A DNA stretch of 64,000 bases from an uncultured Dorea sp. (GTDB taxonomy: Bacteria > Bacillota > Clostridia > Lachnospirales > Lachnospiraceae), in assembly GCA_910584095.1 (NCBI GenBank), contig CAJTYU010000014.1, forward strand, positions 13,342 through 77,341. Direction: 5' to 3'. How positions within the stretch are numbered: the first letter of the stretch is position 1; each line of letters starts with the position of its first letter. Below, one piece after another: positions 43,783-52,605 of the stretch. A program made the position numbers and the translations under genes. The notes under the pieces were generated by a model, which saw only the letters and a program-made list of their open reading frames with translations, was not told the origin of the DNA and searched no databases.

Positions 43783-45495
43783 TTACTCTTCTCCATCATC
43801 CAGAATTGAATCCCGAAGCTTGCTGAGCGTCACCTTGGTCTCCGCCGTAGTCTCTCCCAGCAGCCCCGCTATTTCCTGAGCTACCATCATCTGCTTATCA
43901 ATAACCCTCTGCGCAATCTCAACCGTCTCCATCTTCAGATTCATATGCTGCTCCTTCGCCTTCTCTTCTTTACTGATGTCCCAGTAAAGCACCAGCACAG
44001 ATTCCTTTGAATCAATATAAATAATCGTTTCCTTCGCCACCATATCCAGCGTCTCCAGATTAATCTTCTTCCGCATAATGGACTCTTTCGTGGCAAGCAC
44101 CTCCTCGATATCCTCCACCTCAATAAATTCAAATATGTACCGCTCCAGCGCCTCTTCCCTCGATACGCCCAGCTTATCCAGCGCCCGCTTATTGCACTCT
44201 CTGATGCGCAGTTCCTTATCGACCACTAGAATCATATTCGGCGTCACATCCATGACCACGTTGGACATCGATTCCGCCTGAGCCACTGCGTGAGGCAGGC
44301 ACATGCTCACCTCCGCCTTGCCTTGGAATACCGCGACGGCCTTATTCCTACAAGTCGAATAGCCGCAGGCTCCGCAGTTTAACTCGTCCGCCCTTGTATA
44401 TTTTCCCATAGCGTGAAGGATCTCCGTAAGCTGCTCATCCGTCGGCGCCTGATCGTGAACGCTCCGATCCTTAAATACCTTTTTCATGGAAACAGCGCTG
44501 CCGTCAATTCCATTCGCATCCTCTCTGTGCCGGATCCTTCCCTCCAGATCCATCTTCGCTTTCAGCATGGAACGCTGCCACCGGTTAGAGGCCGGTCCCT
44601 TGATACATCCGCTCTCGCAGATATTCAGCTCAAAAAAACACCCCTCGATCTCGCCTCTGGTCAATTCCTCTAACAGCTCCATACAATTCTTGATTCCGTC
44701 CGCATGGATCTTATGATACTGATCCTTCCCCGCATCTGCCAGCACAGAAGTAATGACGCCGCCGCTGGATGGATAGAGCTGATTTACTCCCGGATCCGGA
44801 TTGCCCATGGGCTTTTCCTCGCATTTGCGGACGTCGATCCCAGCGGACTTCCACCATTTAATGATCTCCTCAAAGGTCAGAATTGCATTGATGGCTCCCG
44901 CCACCCGCTCATCACCTACGGCTTCTTCCTTCTTGGCAATGCAGGGACCCAAGAACACCACCTTCACATCCGGCCCATAAATGCTCTTGATCAGCCTTCC
45001 GTGGGCGATCATTGGAGAAACCACAGGAGCCATCTGGGACGTCAGGGAGGGGTAGTATTTCTCAATCAAGTCATTGATACTGGGACAGCATGTGGAAATG
45101 ATATTCTTCATCGTCCCCTCTCTCAGGAGCCTGCGGTATTCGCTTGTCACCAGAGCCGCTCCCTCCGCCGTCTCCCGAACCTCCGAAAATCCCAGCTTCA
45201 TAAGCGCGTCCACCACCTGCCCCGGCTGCTCAAACTCCAGCACGCTTAAGTAGGAAGGCGCAATAGAAACAATCGTCTTAATCCCCTGTTTCAGATATCC
45301 TTTTACCCGCTCCATATCACTGGCGAAGGTCTTGGCATTCTGAGGACAGATCTCCAGACACTGCCCGCAGTGGATACAGTGATCCTCCATAATATGCGCC
45401 TGTTCATTCTGAACCGAAATCGCTTTCACCTCACAATACCTCACGCACTTATAACAGTGCCTGCAGCTTGCATCCTTAAAATCAATTACCTTCAC
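43783..45495 (-). CDS. Sensory-type [FeFe] hydrogenase with PAS domain (group C, HydS-like)
   Basis: The 570-residue protein has two N-terminal [4Fe-4S] motifs (Cys 11, 14, 17, 21 and Cys 40, 43, 46, 50), an H-cluster domain with ligands in STCCPSIN, LGPCIAKKEE and ICESGCIKG, a further Fe-S motif NCGACGYSTC with a later Cys, and a PAS domain (about 420-530) before a short helical tail. The altered L1 and L2 motifs and the PAS domain match the group C regulatory hydrogenases rather than catalytic ones. It is followed by a SpoIIE-type phosphatase and lies near hydCBA. It probably senses H2 or redox state. Confidence 0.9.
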   Translation of the reverse strand: MKVIDFKDASCRHCYKCVRYCEVKAISVQNEQAHIMEDHCIHCGQCLEICPQNAKTFASDMERVKGYLKQGIKTIVSIAPSYLSVLEFEQPGQVVDALMKLGFSEVRETAEGAALVTSEYRRLLREGTMKNIISTCCPSINDLIEKYYPSLTSQMAPVVSPMIAHGRLIKSIYGPDVKVVFLGPCIAKKEEAVGDERVAGAINAILTFEEIIKWWKSAGIDVRKCEEKPMGNPDPGVNQLYPSSGGVITSVLADAGKDQYHKIHADGIKNCMELLEELTRGEIEGCFFELNICESGCIKGPASNRWQRSMLKAKMDLEGRIRHREDANGIDGSAVSMKKVFKDRSVHDQAPTDEQLTEILHAMGKYTRADELNCGACGYSTCRNKAVAVFQGKAEVSMCLPHAVAQAESMSNVVMDVTPNMILVVDKELRIRECNKRALDKLGVSREEALERYIFEFIEVEDIEEVLATKESIMRKKINLETLDMVAKETIIYIDSKESVLVLYWDISKEEKAKEQHMNLKMETVEIAQRVIDKQMMVAQEIAGLLGETTAETKVTLSKLRDSILDDGEE

Positions 45496-45509
45496 TTGCC
45501 GTCTCCTCC

Positions 45510-46154
45510 TTATATATTCATAATTTCTTCCGGTGTATTTACGATATAATCCGCGCCGGCCGCCTCAAGTTCCGCCCGGCTTCCGAAGCCAAACAAAACG
45601 CCGACGCTGTCCAGCCCCTGTTTCCCGGCCCCGTAAATATCATGTTCTCTGTCTCCAATCATTACAGCCTGCGCTCTTTCTGTCACTTCGCACTGAGCCA
45701 ATGCATACGCGATCACATCTTCCTTACTGCTTCTGGAACCGTCCATAGACGCCCCCGCGATGCAGGTAAAATAATCTGCCAGTCCAAAACGCTCCAGAAT
45801 TTTTCTGGCAAAATGCTCCGGCTTAGAAGTCGCCACAACCAATACTTTTCCGTCTTCTTTCAGCCTTTCCAGCAAACGCTCTATGCCTCCGTATACTTTT
45901 GCCTCATACATCCCGCCCGCCGAATAATATTCTCTGTAACATCTGATCAGTTCCCCCGTCTCTTCTGCGGAAAATCCGAAATATTTCTGAAAGGATTCCC
46001 CCAGCGGCGGCCCGATAAATTTGCGCAAAGTCTCCATATCATACTCTTTGATATGGTATTTTTCCAGTACGTACTTGACCGAGTTCGTAATTCCTTCCTC
46101 GGTATTTACAAGCGTCCCATCCAGGTCAAAAAAATAATATTGATATTTCGCCAT
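45510..46154 (-). CDS. HAD-family phosphatase (phosphoglycolate-phosphatase-like)
   Basis: The 214-residue protein begins with the HAD motif FFDLDGTLVNTEEG (residues 6-19), and later motifs are VVATSKPE and MIGDREHDIYGA. ATG 46154 has GGAGGAAGAG directly upstream; an ATG nine codons earlier is less well placed. It is first in a unit with the sensory hydrogenase (14-bp gap) and borders the restriction island. The substrate is unknown. Confidence 0.9.
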   Translation of the reverse strand: MAKYQYYFFDLDGTLVNTEEGITNSVKYVLEKYHIKEYDMETLRKFIGPPLGESFQKYFGFSAEETGELIRCYREYYSAGGMYEAKVYGGIERLLERLKEDGKVLVVATSKPEHFARKILERFGLADYFTCIAGASMDGSRSSKEDVIAYALAQCEVTERAQAVMIGDREHDIYGAGKQGLDSVGVLFGFGSRAELEAAGADYIVNTPEEIMNI

Positions 46155-46242
46155 CTCTTCCTCCGTACATTCACTTTTCATTTCCGGTATATGTTTTTAA
46201 TTGTATCATACCCTCTTATTTTTGCTAAATTCCATTGTTTTC

Positions 46243-46368
46243 TTATTGAACCAGCACTGGTAAATTCTCCGGCGTATTATTGACAACTTTATCCTTATCC
46301 TTGTTCCTTGAGTATATTGAATGAATATGCAAATCTATTTTTACACCCTTCCTCACTACTTTATCCAT
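46243..46368 (-). pseudogene. Truncated 5' end of a PHP-domain gene at the island edge
   Basis: ATG 46368, with AGGAG 8 bases upstream, opens a 41-codon frame containing KIDLHIHSIYSRNKD and NNTPENLPVLVQ, the first metal-binding motif and next helix of PHP-domain proteins. It ends at TAA 46243 and nothing recognisable follows before the HAD gene. PHP proteins of this form are normally several hundred residues. The good start site and sudden end indicate a large 3' deletion. It lies 47 bp after vsr. Confidence 0.7.
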
Positions 46369-46415
46369 ATTTAATTTCTCCTAATGCAGAATTTTAATAC
46401 TATCAGCTGTTTTGG

Positions 46416-46868
46416 CTACTCTATGTCTTCGTTTATGTCTTCTCCAATAATGGTATCAAAAATAGCTTCCTCAACAACTTTTATACATTCATCAAGATTT
46501 TTCTGGATCTCTTTTCCCCAAAATCTAATTACAGTCCATCCTCGAAATAAAAGCTGTTTATTAACTTCATCATCTCGTTTTCTATTATTGGAAATTTTCT
46601 TAAGCCAATAACCACTATTTGTTCCTTTCTCAATTCTAGGCTTCAAAATTTCCCAGTCTTTACCATGAAAAAATTCACTATCGCAAAAGATAACTATTTT
46701 ATATTTAGTCAAAACAATATCCGGCTTTCCCGGCAGACTTTTATCGTTTTTCCGGTAACGATATCCCTTATGCCATAATGCCTTCCTCAATTTCAACTCT
46801 ATACCAGTATCTTTTGCCCGGATATTCTGCATATTTTTTCTACGCTGCTCTTTAGTCAAGTTATCCAT
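46416..46868 (-). CDS. vsr: Very short patch repair endonuclease Vsr
   Basis: Vsr nicks beside T:G mismatches that arise when 5-methylcytosine deaminates, and it usually accompanies a C5 methyltransferase. The 150-residue protein has NMQNIRAKDTGIELKLRKAL near the start, the catalytic-Asp segment SLPGKPDIVL near residue 48 and FCDSEFFHGKDW. The zinc-binding Cys/His cluster of E. coli Vsr is not evident. It starts 1 bp after the second methyltransferase stop. Confidence 0.93.
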   Translation of the reverse strand: MDNLTKEQRRKNMQNIRAKDTGIELKLRKALWHKGYRYRKNDKSLPGKPDIVLTKYKIVIFCDSEFFHGKDWEILKPRIEKGTNSGYWLKKISNNRKRDDEVNKQLLFRGWTVIRFWGKEIQKNLDECIKVVEEAIFDTIIGEDINEDIE

Positions 46869-46869
46869 T

Positions 46870-47838
46870 TTAACCCTTTTTCAACTCTTTGCTTACTGCT
46901 TTTGCAACATGCCAAAACATCACTGGCAGAATTGCATTCCCCAATGCTTTGTACTGCGCAGACTCGCTTCCAACTAATTTAAAATCGTCTGGGAAAGATT
47001 GAATTCTTGCAACTTCTCTTGGTGTAAAACGTCTATATCTTTCACCTTCCATAAGTACCGGATCAGTACTATTTAAAGACACTTTTGCCAGATGCGCTCC
47101 TACTGTATTACAAGGTTTATTGATATCCTGCGCCCTTCCTTTATTCATACTTTCGCGCTTTTTCATCATTCCCGCGACAGCTTTTTCACTAAAAAAATAC
47201 TTTTCATCCACATGCTTTTCAATAACAGTTTTTAATGGTATATGTCTCGTTCCATCTTCAATTTCTGCTTTAGGAAATGAAAACACTACATTTAAGTCTT
47301 TTCTGAATCCCACAATAATAACACGTTCTCTTTTCTGTGGAACTCCATAATCTGCTGAATTCAAAATTTGATATTGTACATCATAACCGCTTTCTTCAAA
47401 CTCTTTCAAGATTAGCGGAAATGCACTTCTTTTATTTGCTGTAAGTATTCCCTTTACATTTTCCGCAACAAAACATTTAGGCTGTCGCTCTCTTAATATC
47501 CTACACATTTCAAAGAAAAGTTTTCCTCTTTCATCTTTTACACCCAAGCGTTTCGGATTTTGCGCCACAATGGAGAACGACTGACATGGAAATCCTCCAG
47601 TCAAAATATCAAATTCTGGCAGTTCTTCTGTCTTGACTTCTCTAATATCGCGATTATCTGGTGTAATTCCAAAATTCTCTTTAAAAATATTGCATGCATT
47701 ATCATCTATATCATTCGCATACACTATCTGCATATTATTAGAATTATAACGCTTTCCTAGGAAATCAAAACCTCCGATTAAACCAACATCAGTTCCTCCG
47801 CACCCACAAAATAGAGACGCAGCTTTTAATTTTTCCAT
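46870..47838 (-). CDS. DNA cytosine-5 methyltransferase (second of the island)
   Basis: The 322-residue protein has all main C5-methyltransferase motifs in order: I SLFCGCGGTDVG (8-19), IV GGFPCQSFS with the catalytic Cys, VI VAENVKGI, VIII YGVPQKRERVIIVGF, and IX/X at the C-terminus (RRFTPREVARIQSFPDDF, ALGNAILP). It protects DNA from the partner nuclease. Its start overlaps the nuclease gene by 13 bp. It appears intact, unlike its neighbours. Confidence 0.95.
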   Translation of the reverse strand: MEKLKAASLFCGCGGTDVGLIGGFDFLGKRYNSNNMQIVYANDIDDNACNIFKENFGITPDNRDIREVKTEELPEFDILTGGFPCQSFSIVAQNPKRLGVKDERGKLFFEMCRILRERQPKCFVAENVKGILTANKRSAFPLILKEFEESGYDVQYQILNSADYGVPQKRERVIIVGFRKDLNVVFSFPKAEIEDGTRHIPLKTVIEKHVDEKYFFSEKAVAGMMKKRESMNKGRAQDINKPCNTVGAHLAKVSLNSTDPVLMEGERYRRFTPREVARIQSFPDDFKLVGSESAQYKALGNAILPVMFWHVAKAVSKELKKG

Positions 47839-49288
47839 GTCAACAACTCCTCAAATCGTCCCACTTCTTTAGGATCAAATGTTATATCCGCACCATTAGA
47901 AGGTATCATATTTATCTTGTCCTTTTTGTAAAGTCCAACTGGATCTTGAAGTAAAAACAGTTTTCGCTCGTTCTTACTCAACATCAAATGATATACATAA
48001 TATCTATCATGTGTACTGCTTGCCGTATTCCATTCATTCTTTGTAAGATGGATTCGATTGAAATGCAGCGGTTTTGAGCTAACGGTTGTTTTTACTTCTA
48101 TATACCGCTTTCGTTCGTCCAATTCCACTGAACTAATGTCGTATCCAACTGCAAATTGTGTCGGTATTTGTTTAATTAAATGCAATAAGTCCTCACGTCC
48201 GCCCAGTTTAATCCGCATACACTCGTGTCCATGTACCAAATTTTCTCCAATATCCCCGATATCCTTTGTTGTAAACTTATCAAAATATGTAAAAATACGT
48301 TTTTCTAATATATCATCTCTTTGAACAAGTTCAGCCAAACCGCTAGTTTCTACATTCGTTGTATTTTCCTTTAACTGTTTTAATTCTTCTTCATCACTTG
48401 CAATATATGCCAGAATATCAGTAGAAAATTCTGTATTTTGCATATCTCTATTTACATAAGAAAACCAACCGCTAACGCATGCTTTGATACCTTCCATACT
48501 TCCGCTTTTTTGGCTAATCATTGTATCATACTCACTGAACCATTCATTAGATTCGCAGAATTTTACTATAGATTCCTCTTCCAATGTATTTAAATAATAA
48601 GTTTTACTATCATAAGTTTTTAAAAGATTTGCAATTTCCATATAGTCAACAATATCGCCAGCATATCTTATAACATCACCAGACTGATCATATGTTAATT
48701 CGTTTTTTCTATTCTGAGAAATCCGTTCCCAAGTTTTCTCTACGCTTTCACAATCTCTCGTAACTCGCAAATCATTGAACATGCAATGACATATTTCAAA
48801 CTTCGTAATTCCAACAGAATTTCCACCATCACGATTGGCATATCTCAATAACTTTAAAATATATTGTGCTGGCTTAAAATGAATTCCCTTTTCAATTTGT
48901 TCTAAAACTCTATTCGGTTTTATATGTGCCCCCGGGTATTAAAAATTATAAAGAAATATTTTAAAACACTCCACTAAGTCTCCACTTTCAGCAAGCTCTA
49001 TCGCACGTCTTCCCGGTTTATCTGTTGTCTCTGTATGTTCAATAAAACCAAACAATGCTGATATTTCTGTTCTCCAATTATTTATCGTTTTCAATTCTCT
49101 ATGTGCATTTCCCGGATAGCGAAATAATGCGGCATTCACTTCCTCCACAAACTCATCTATTTGTTTTTCCCCAACACGAGAAATTTCTTCAGCAACATAA
49201 ATCAACACATTTTCTATGTCGCCTTTAAATCTGGGCCGGACATGATGTATTCTAAAAAATATTCTTCTGGAACTTTATATTCTGCCAC
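47826..49288 (-). pseudogene. Type II restriction endonuclease (DUF3883-like C-terminus), inactivated
   Basis: GTG 49288 overlaps the upstream methyltransferase stop (TAGTG) and follows GGAGATGAAG. The frame runs YKVPEEYFLEYIMSGPDL and then is lost near 49226, where one T is missing; the next frame continues FKGDIENVLIYVAEE. At 48939-48941 a TAA interrupts LYNF-stop-YPGAHIKPNRV, probably from a Gln codon. The rest reads through to 47826 with a C-terminal nuclease-like domain, VGYDISSVELDERKRYIEVK, which includes the acidic D-x(n)-E-x-K pattern. Gene order between two methyltransferases supports a restriction enzyme. With two lesions it should be inactive, although sequencing error is not excluded. 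Confidence 0.8.
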
Positions 49289-49791
49289 TATTCTTCATCT
49301 CCTAATACTTTTTTCAACTGTTCTGCAATGCACTGTGCCATAAGCGGTGGAACTGCATTACCTACCTGCCTAAATTGCTGGGTCTTATTCCCTAAGAAAA
49401 TAAAATCATCCGGAAAAGATCGTAGTCTTGCACATTCCCTAACCGTAGGCACACGATTATATTTATAGTGGAAATGATGCCGATGTCCTGTATCAATTGT
49501 TGGCGCTGGTTTATCACTCGCAAACCTTGTCCATGCAACATGAAAGTTTCTACTATTTATATATTCATCTGGTAAATCTTTATAATTCCCCCCATCTGGA
49601 ACTAAGGAAATTATTTTTTTCACTCGCTCGGAATGACGCGCCGCAATATGATTTTTAACCGCCTCAGAATTTTTACGCATTATTTTGTGATATTCATTTT
49701 GTGGTTGTGTCAAATATTCTAAAATTTCTTCTCCAAGTTCATTTTCTAATGCTGGCAAATCCGATAATGCCATTTTACAACTTACTTTCAT
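49288..49791 (-). CDS. C5 methyltransferase C-terminal half (target recognition, motifs IX-X)
   Basis: The 167-residue frame holds a target-recognition region and motifs IX and X (RVPTVRECARLRSFPDDFIF, then QVGNAVPPLMA). It lacks motifs I-VIII, which are in the preceding frame. Its ATG 49791 lies 17 bp inside the end of that frame, with only a weak ribosome site. It is either the beta chain of a split methyltransferase, as in M.AquI, or the product of a one-base frameshift in a single gene. Confidence 0.75.
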   Translation of the reverse strand: MKVSCKMALSDLPALENELGEEILEYLTQPQNEYHKIMRKNSEAVKNHIAARHSERVKKIISLVPDGGNYKDLPDEYINSRNFHVAWTRFASDKPAPTIDTGHRHHFHYKYNRVPTVRECARLRSFPDDFIFLGNKTQQFRQVGNAVPPLMAQCIAEQLKKVLGDEE

Positions 49792-50338
49792 TTATCTCGG
49801 GATATACAAATTCTCCAACTTTGGTTCCTACAAAAACTACCCTCTTCCTGCTTTGCGGAACCCCATAATCAGCAGCGCATAATATTTTATATCGAATCCG
49901 ATACCCCATCTCTGTAAACTTTTCTACAATACTATCTTTAATCTGGCCTCCAAATAGTCCCACCAAACCCGGTACATTTTCTATCACAAATGCTTTTGGC
50001 TGTATTTCCTGCACTAAGCGGATATATGATAAATATAATTTGTTTCTAGGATCATCAAACTTTCTCGGTCCAGAAAGAGACATCCCCTGACATGGCGGTC
50101 CGCCAATAATAACATCAATTCTCTCATCACCAATCAATGGTTTAATATCTTTTTCATATGTTATTTTTGTTATATCCCCACAAATTGATTTGGCACCATT
50201 ATGATTTAATTCAAATGTCTCTAATGCTTTTGAATCATTATCTATTCCTAACAATATGTTATATCCCGCCTTCTCAAATCCATAAGACAGTCCTCCGCAG
50301 CCGCAAAATAAATCTATCGTATTCAACTTATTTTTCAT
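49775..50338 (-). CDS. C5 methyltransferase N-terminal half (motifs I-VIII)
   Basis: From ATG 50338 the 187-residue frame has motif I DLFCGCGGLSYG, motif IV GGPPCQGMSLSGP with the catalytic Cys, motif VI VIENVPGLV and motif VIII YGVPQSRKRVVFVG, then stops just after EINESKL. Cofactor binding and catalysis are here, but target recognition is in the next frame. The start overlaps the HTH gene stop by 11 bp. See the split-gene finding for the two explanations. Confidence 0.85.
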   Translation of the reverse strand: MKNKLNTIDLFCGCGGLSYGFEKAGYNILLGIDNDSKALETFELNHNGAKSICGDITKITYEKDIKPLIGDERIDVIIGGPPCQGMSLSGPRKFDDPRNKLYLSYIRLVQEIQPKAFVIENVPGLVGLFGGQIKDSIVEKFTEMGYRIRYKILCAADYGVPQSRKRVVFVGTKVGEFVYPEINESKL

Positions 50339-50510
50339 TTTGTTTCTTTGCCTTTCTATTATCATCAGGTTTTTCTGCATTTTCTGGAATTGCCCATGCC
50401 TCCCCCAGTTTAAAAGTGCCTTCTATCCTATTTTCAGCACACAGTATCTGCACGCGTCTCTGTGAAATATTCCACTTTTTTGCCGCTTGCCCCGCTGTTA
50501 TATAACCCAT
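50328..50510 (-). CDS. Small helix-turn-helix protein, likely control protein of the restriction island
   Basis: The 60-residue protein has an excisionase/MerR-like HTH (YITAGQAAKKWNISQRRVQI, residues 3-22, then LGEAWAIPENAEKPDD). GGAGAGGTAACGGT precedes ATG 50510. It is the first gene of the island operon and overlaps the first methyltransferase, so it may regulate restriction-modification expression. Confidence 0.8.
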   Translation of the reverse strand: MGYITAGQAAKKWNISQRRVQILCAENRIEGTFKLGEAWAIPENAEKPDDNRKAKKQNEK

Positions 50511-50534
50511 ACCGTTACCTCTCCTTCTTCAATC

Positions 50535-50584
50535 ATTATATTCTACGGGACGAACAAACGCAAGGATATTTTGTCGAATATTCG
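50535..50584 (-). promoter_or_regulatory. Promoter of the restriction-modification island
   Basis: TTGCGT (50558-50563) and TATAAT (50535-50540) on the minus strand with a 17-bp spacer. A 10-bp palindrome CGAATATTCG (50575-50584) just upstream of the -35 box is a candidate operator for the HTH protein. Confidence 0.65.
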
Positions 50585-50798
50585 TTCTTATTTCTAACAG
50601 GCTGTTGAAGAAGCAGATGGATAATCACTATAGGTGCATCAGCTCCTTTTTATGCAAATAACATAAAAACAGGTTTTGTCTATTATTGGGAAAAGGTGAT
50701 TTTTTGTATAACAAACGTTACACACTCACGCAATGGACGGTTTAACGTTGAGTACGCGTTCTCTGCACTCACCCATGTCTATCCGATCCACAAAAACT
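50585..50798. other. Gap between the restriction island and the hydrogenase operon
   Basis: No gene is seen. The stretch includes GGCTGTTGAAGAAGCAG near 50605, which looks like an end-repeat type sequence but has no visible partner. Confidence 0.3.
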
Positions 50799-50830
50799 CA
50801 GGGTGGAAATGCAAAAACATTTCCACCCTG
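50799..50830 (-). terminator. Terminator of the hydCBA operon
   Basis: A perfect 13-bp stem (50799-50811 with 50818-50830) with a 6-nt loop is followed on the minus strand by AGTTTTTG, shortly after the hydA stop. Confidence 0.92.
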
Positions 50831-50847
50831 CTCTAGAAAGATATTCA

Positions 50848-52599
50848 TTAATTTATAGTACGTTTTACGTAAGAGGTATGTAAGGTCTCATGCGCCTTAT
50901 GGCTTCCCGGCTCGCCCAGATACTCGTCGTAGAGCTTCTTGATGGCCGGATTCTCATGGGACTTGCGAATCTTTTTCGCTTCGTCATTCTTATAGAGAAC
51001 GCTTGCGCGGATTCCTTTCACATCGGTAAAGTTGCGGACGTCGCCGGATACCTGCGGCTGTCCTCCGCCGTTTACACATCCGCCCGGACATCCCATGATC
51101 TCGATAAAATGGTAATCTGCCTCGCCGGATTTTACTTTGTTCAGGAGCGTCTTTGCATTGTTAAGGCCGGACGCTACCGCTACCTTCACATCCATACCCG
51201 CAACGTTGTAGGACGCTTCCTTGACTCCATTGGTTCCGCGGACTTCCGCGAACTCTAAGGTTGCAAGCTCTTCTCCGGTCAAAGTCTCAACGGCTGTACG
51301 AAGAGCGGCTTCCATAACGCCTCCGGTCGCGCCGAAGATTACGCCCGCGCCGGTAGATTCTCCCATCGGATCGTCAAAGTCTTCATCCGGAAGCGCGGTA
51401 AATTCAATACCGCAGCGTTTAATCAGCCTCGCGAGTTCTCTAGTGGTGATTGCTATATCCACATCGGGAACACCCGCCGCGTTCTGATCGTCGCGGCCGA
51501 TCTCAAACTTCTTCGCCGTACACGGCATCACGCTGACGGATACAATCTTCGCCGGGTCAATGCCTTCCTTCTCTGCAAAATAAGTCTTTAACATCGCGCC
51601 GAACATCTGCTGGGGCGACTTACAGCTTGACAGATGCTCCGTCATATCCGGGAAGTAGTGTTCGCAGTACTTAATCCATCCCGGCGAACAGGAGGTAATC
51701 AGCGGAAGAACGCCGCCGTTCTGTACCCGGTCGAGAAGCTCATGCGCCTCTTCCATTATCGTAAGATCTGCAGCCCAGTCTGTATCAAATACTTTATCAA
51801 ACCCAAGCCTTCTTAAGGCTGCCGCCATCTTTCCTTCCACGTCGGTTCCCATTGGATATCCAAATTCCTCGCCAAGCCCAGCTCGTACGGAAGGCGCAGT
51901 CTGAACCACTACATACTTCTCCGGATCGGCGATTGCTTCTATGATCTGATCCGTGTAATCTTTCTCATACAGCGCTCCGGTCGGGCAGACTGCAATACAC
52001 TGTCCGCAGGATACGCAGCTCGTCTCGCCAAGGCCCATGTCAAACGCAGATCCGATAAAGGTGTCAAATCCCCTGTTATTTGCTCCGATTACGCCGACGC
52101 CCTGCACCTTCTCGCAGGTAGCCACGCAGCGGCGGCAGAGAATACACTTATTATTGTCGCGAACCATATGCGCTGCCGAAGTATCCAGCTCATAATGATT
52201 GGACTCGCCCTCAAAGTAGTTCTCGTCCTCTACTCCATACTCGTGGCAGAGCTGCTGCAATTCACAGTTACCGCTCCGTACGCAGGAGAGACATTTCTTA
52301 TCGTGGTTCGACAAAATAAGCTGCAGCGTCTTCTTGCGGGCCTGAATCAGCTTCGGCGTATTGGTGTACACCTCCATGCCCTCATTCACCGGATGAACGC
52401 AGGCAGCCACCAGGTTCCTTGCGCCCTTCACCTCAACAATACACATACGGCATGCGCCGATCTCATTGATTTCTTTCAAATAGCATAAAGTAGGAATCCT
52501 GATTCCCGCCAAGTGAGCCGCTTCAAGGATAGTAGAACCGGCCGGCGCAGATACTTTAAGGCCATTAATTGTAAGATTAATATTTTCCATATTCTCCAT
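50848..52599 (-). CDS. hydA: [FeFe] hydrogenase catalytic subunit HydA
   Basis: HydA makes or oxidises H2. The 583-residue protein has an N-terminal [2Fe-2S] domain (PTLCYLKEINEIGACRMC), a His/Cys cluster segment (HDKKCLSCVRSGNC), two [4Fe-4S] motifs (CILCRRCVATC, CVSCGQCIAVCP) and the H-cluster domain: L1 TSCSPGW, L2 MPCTAKKFE and L3 EIMGCPGGCVNGGGQP. L1 has Ser where classic enzymes have a second Cys, together with a Cys in SSCKSPQQMFG downstream. It is last in hydCBA, so it most likely works with NAD(H) and ferredoxin in a bifurcating complex. Confidence 0.96.
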   Translation of the reverse strand: MENMENINLTINGLKVSAPAGSTILEAAHLAGIRIPTLCYLKEINEIGACRMCIVEVKGARNLVAACVHPVNEGMEVYTNTPKLIQARKKTLQLILSNHDKKCLSCVRSGNCELQQLCHEYGVEDENYFEGESNHYELDTSAAHMVRDNNKCILCRRCVATCEKVQGVGVIGANNRGFDTFIGSAFDMGLGETSCVSCGQCIAVCPTGALYEKDYTDQIIEAIADPEKYVVVQTAPSVRAGLGEEFGYPMGTDVEGKMAAALRRLGFDKVFDTDWAADLTIMEEAHELLDRVQNGGVLPLITSCSPGWIKYCEHYFPDMTEHLSSCKSPQQMFGAMLKTYFAEKEGIDPAKIVSVSVMPCTAKKFEIGRDDQNAAGVPDVDIAITTRELARLIKRCGIEFTALPDEDFDDPMGESTGAGVIFGATGGVMEAALRTAVETLTGEELATLEFAEVRGTNGVKEASYNVAGMDVKVAVASGLNNAKTLLNKVKSGEADYHFIEIMGCPGGCVNGGGQPQVSGDVRNFTDVKGIRASVLYKNDEAKKIRKSHENPAIKKLYDEYLGEPGSHKAHETLHTSYVKRTIN

Positions 52600-52605
52600 C
52601 CTCCC

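Noticed and set aside
50605..50625. Insertion-sequence end repeat near GGCTGTTGAAGAAG
   Set aside because: No second end, transposase or target duplication is visible.
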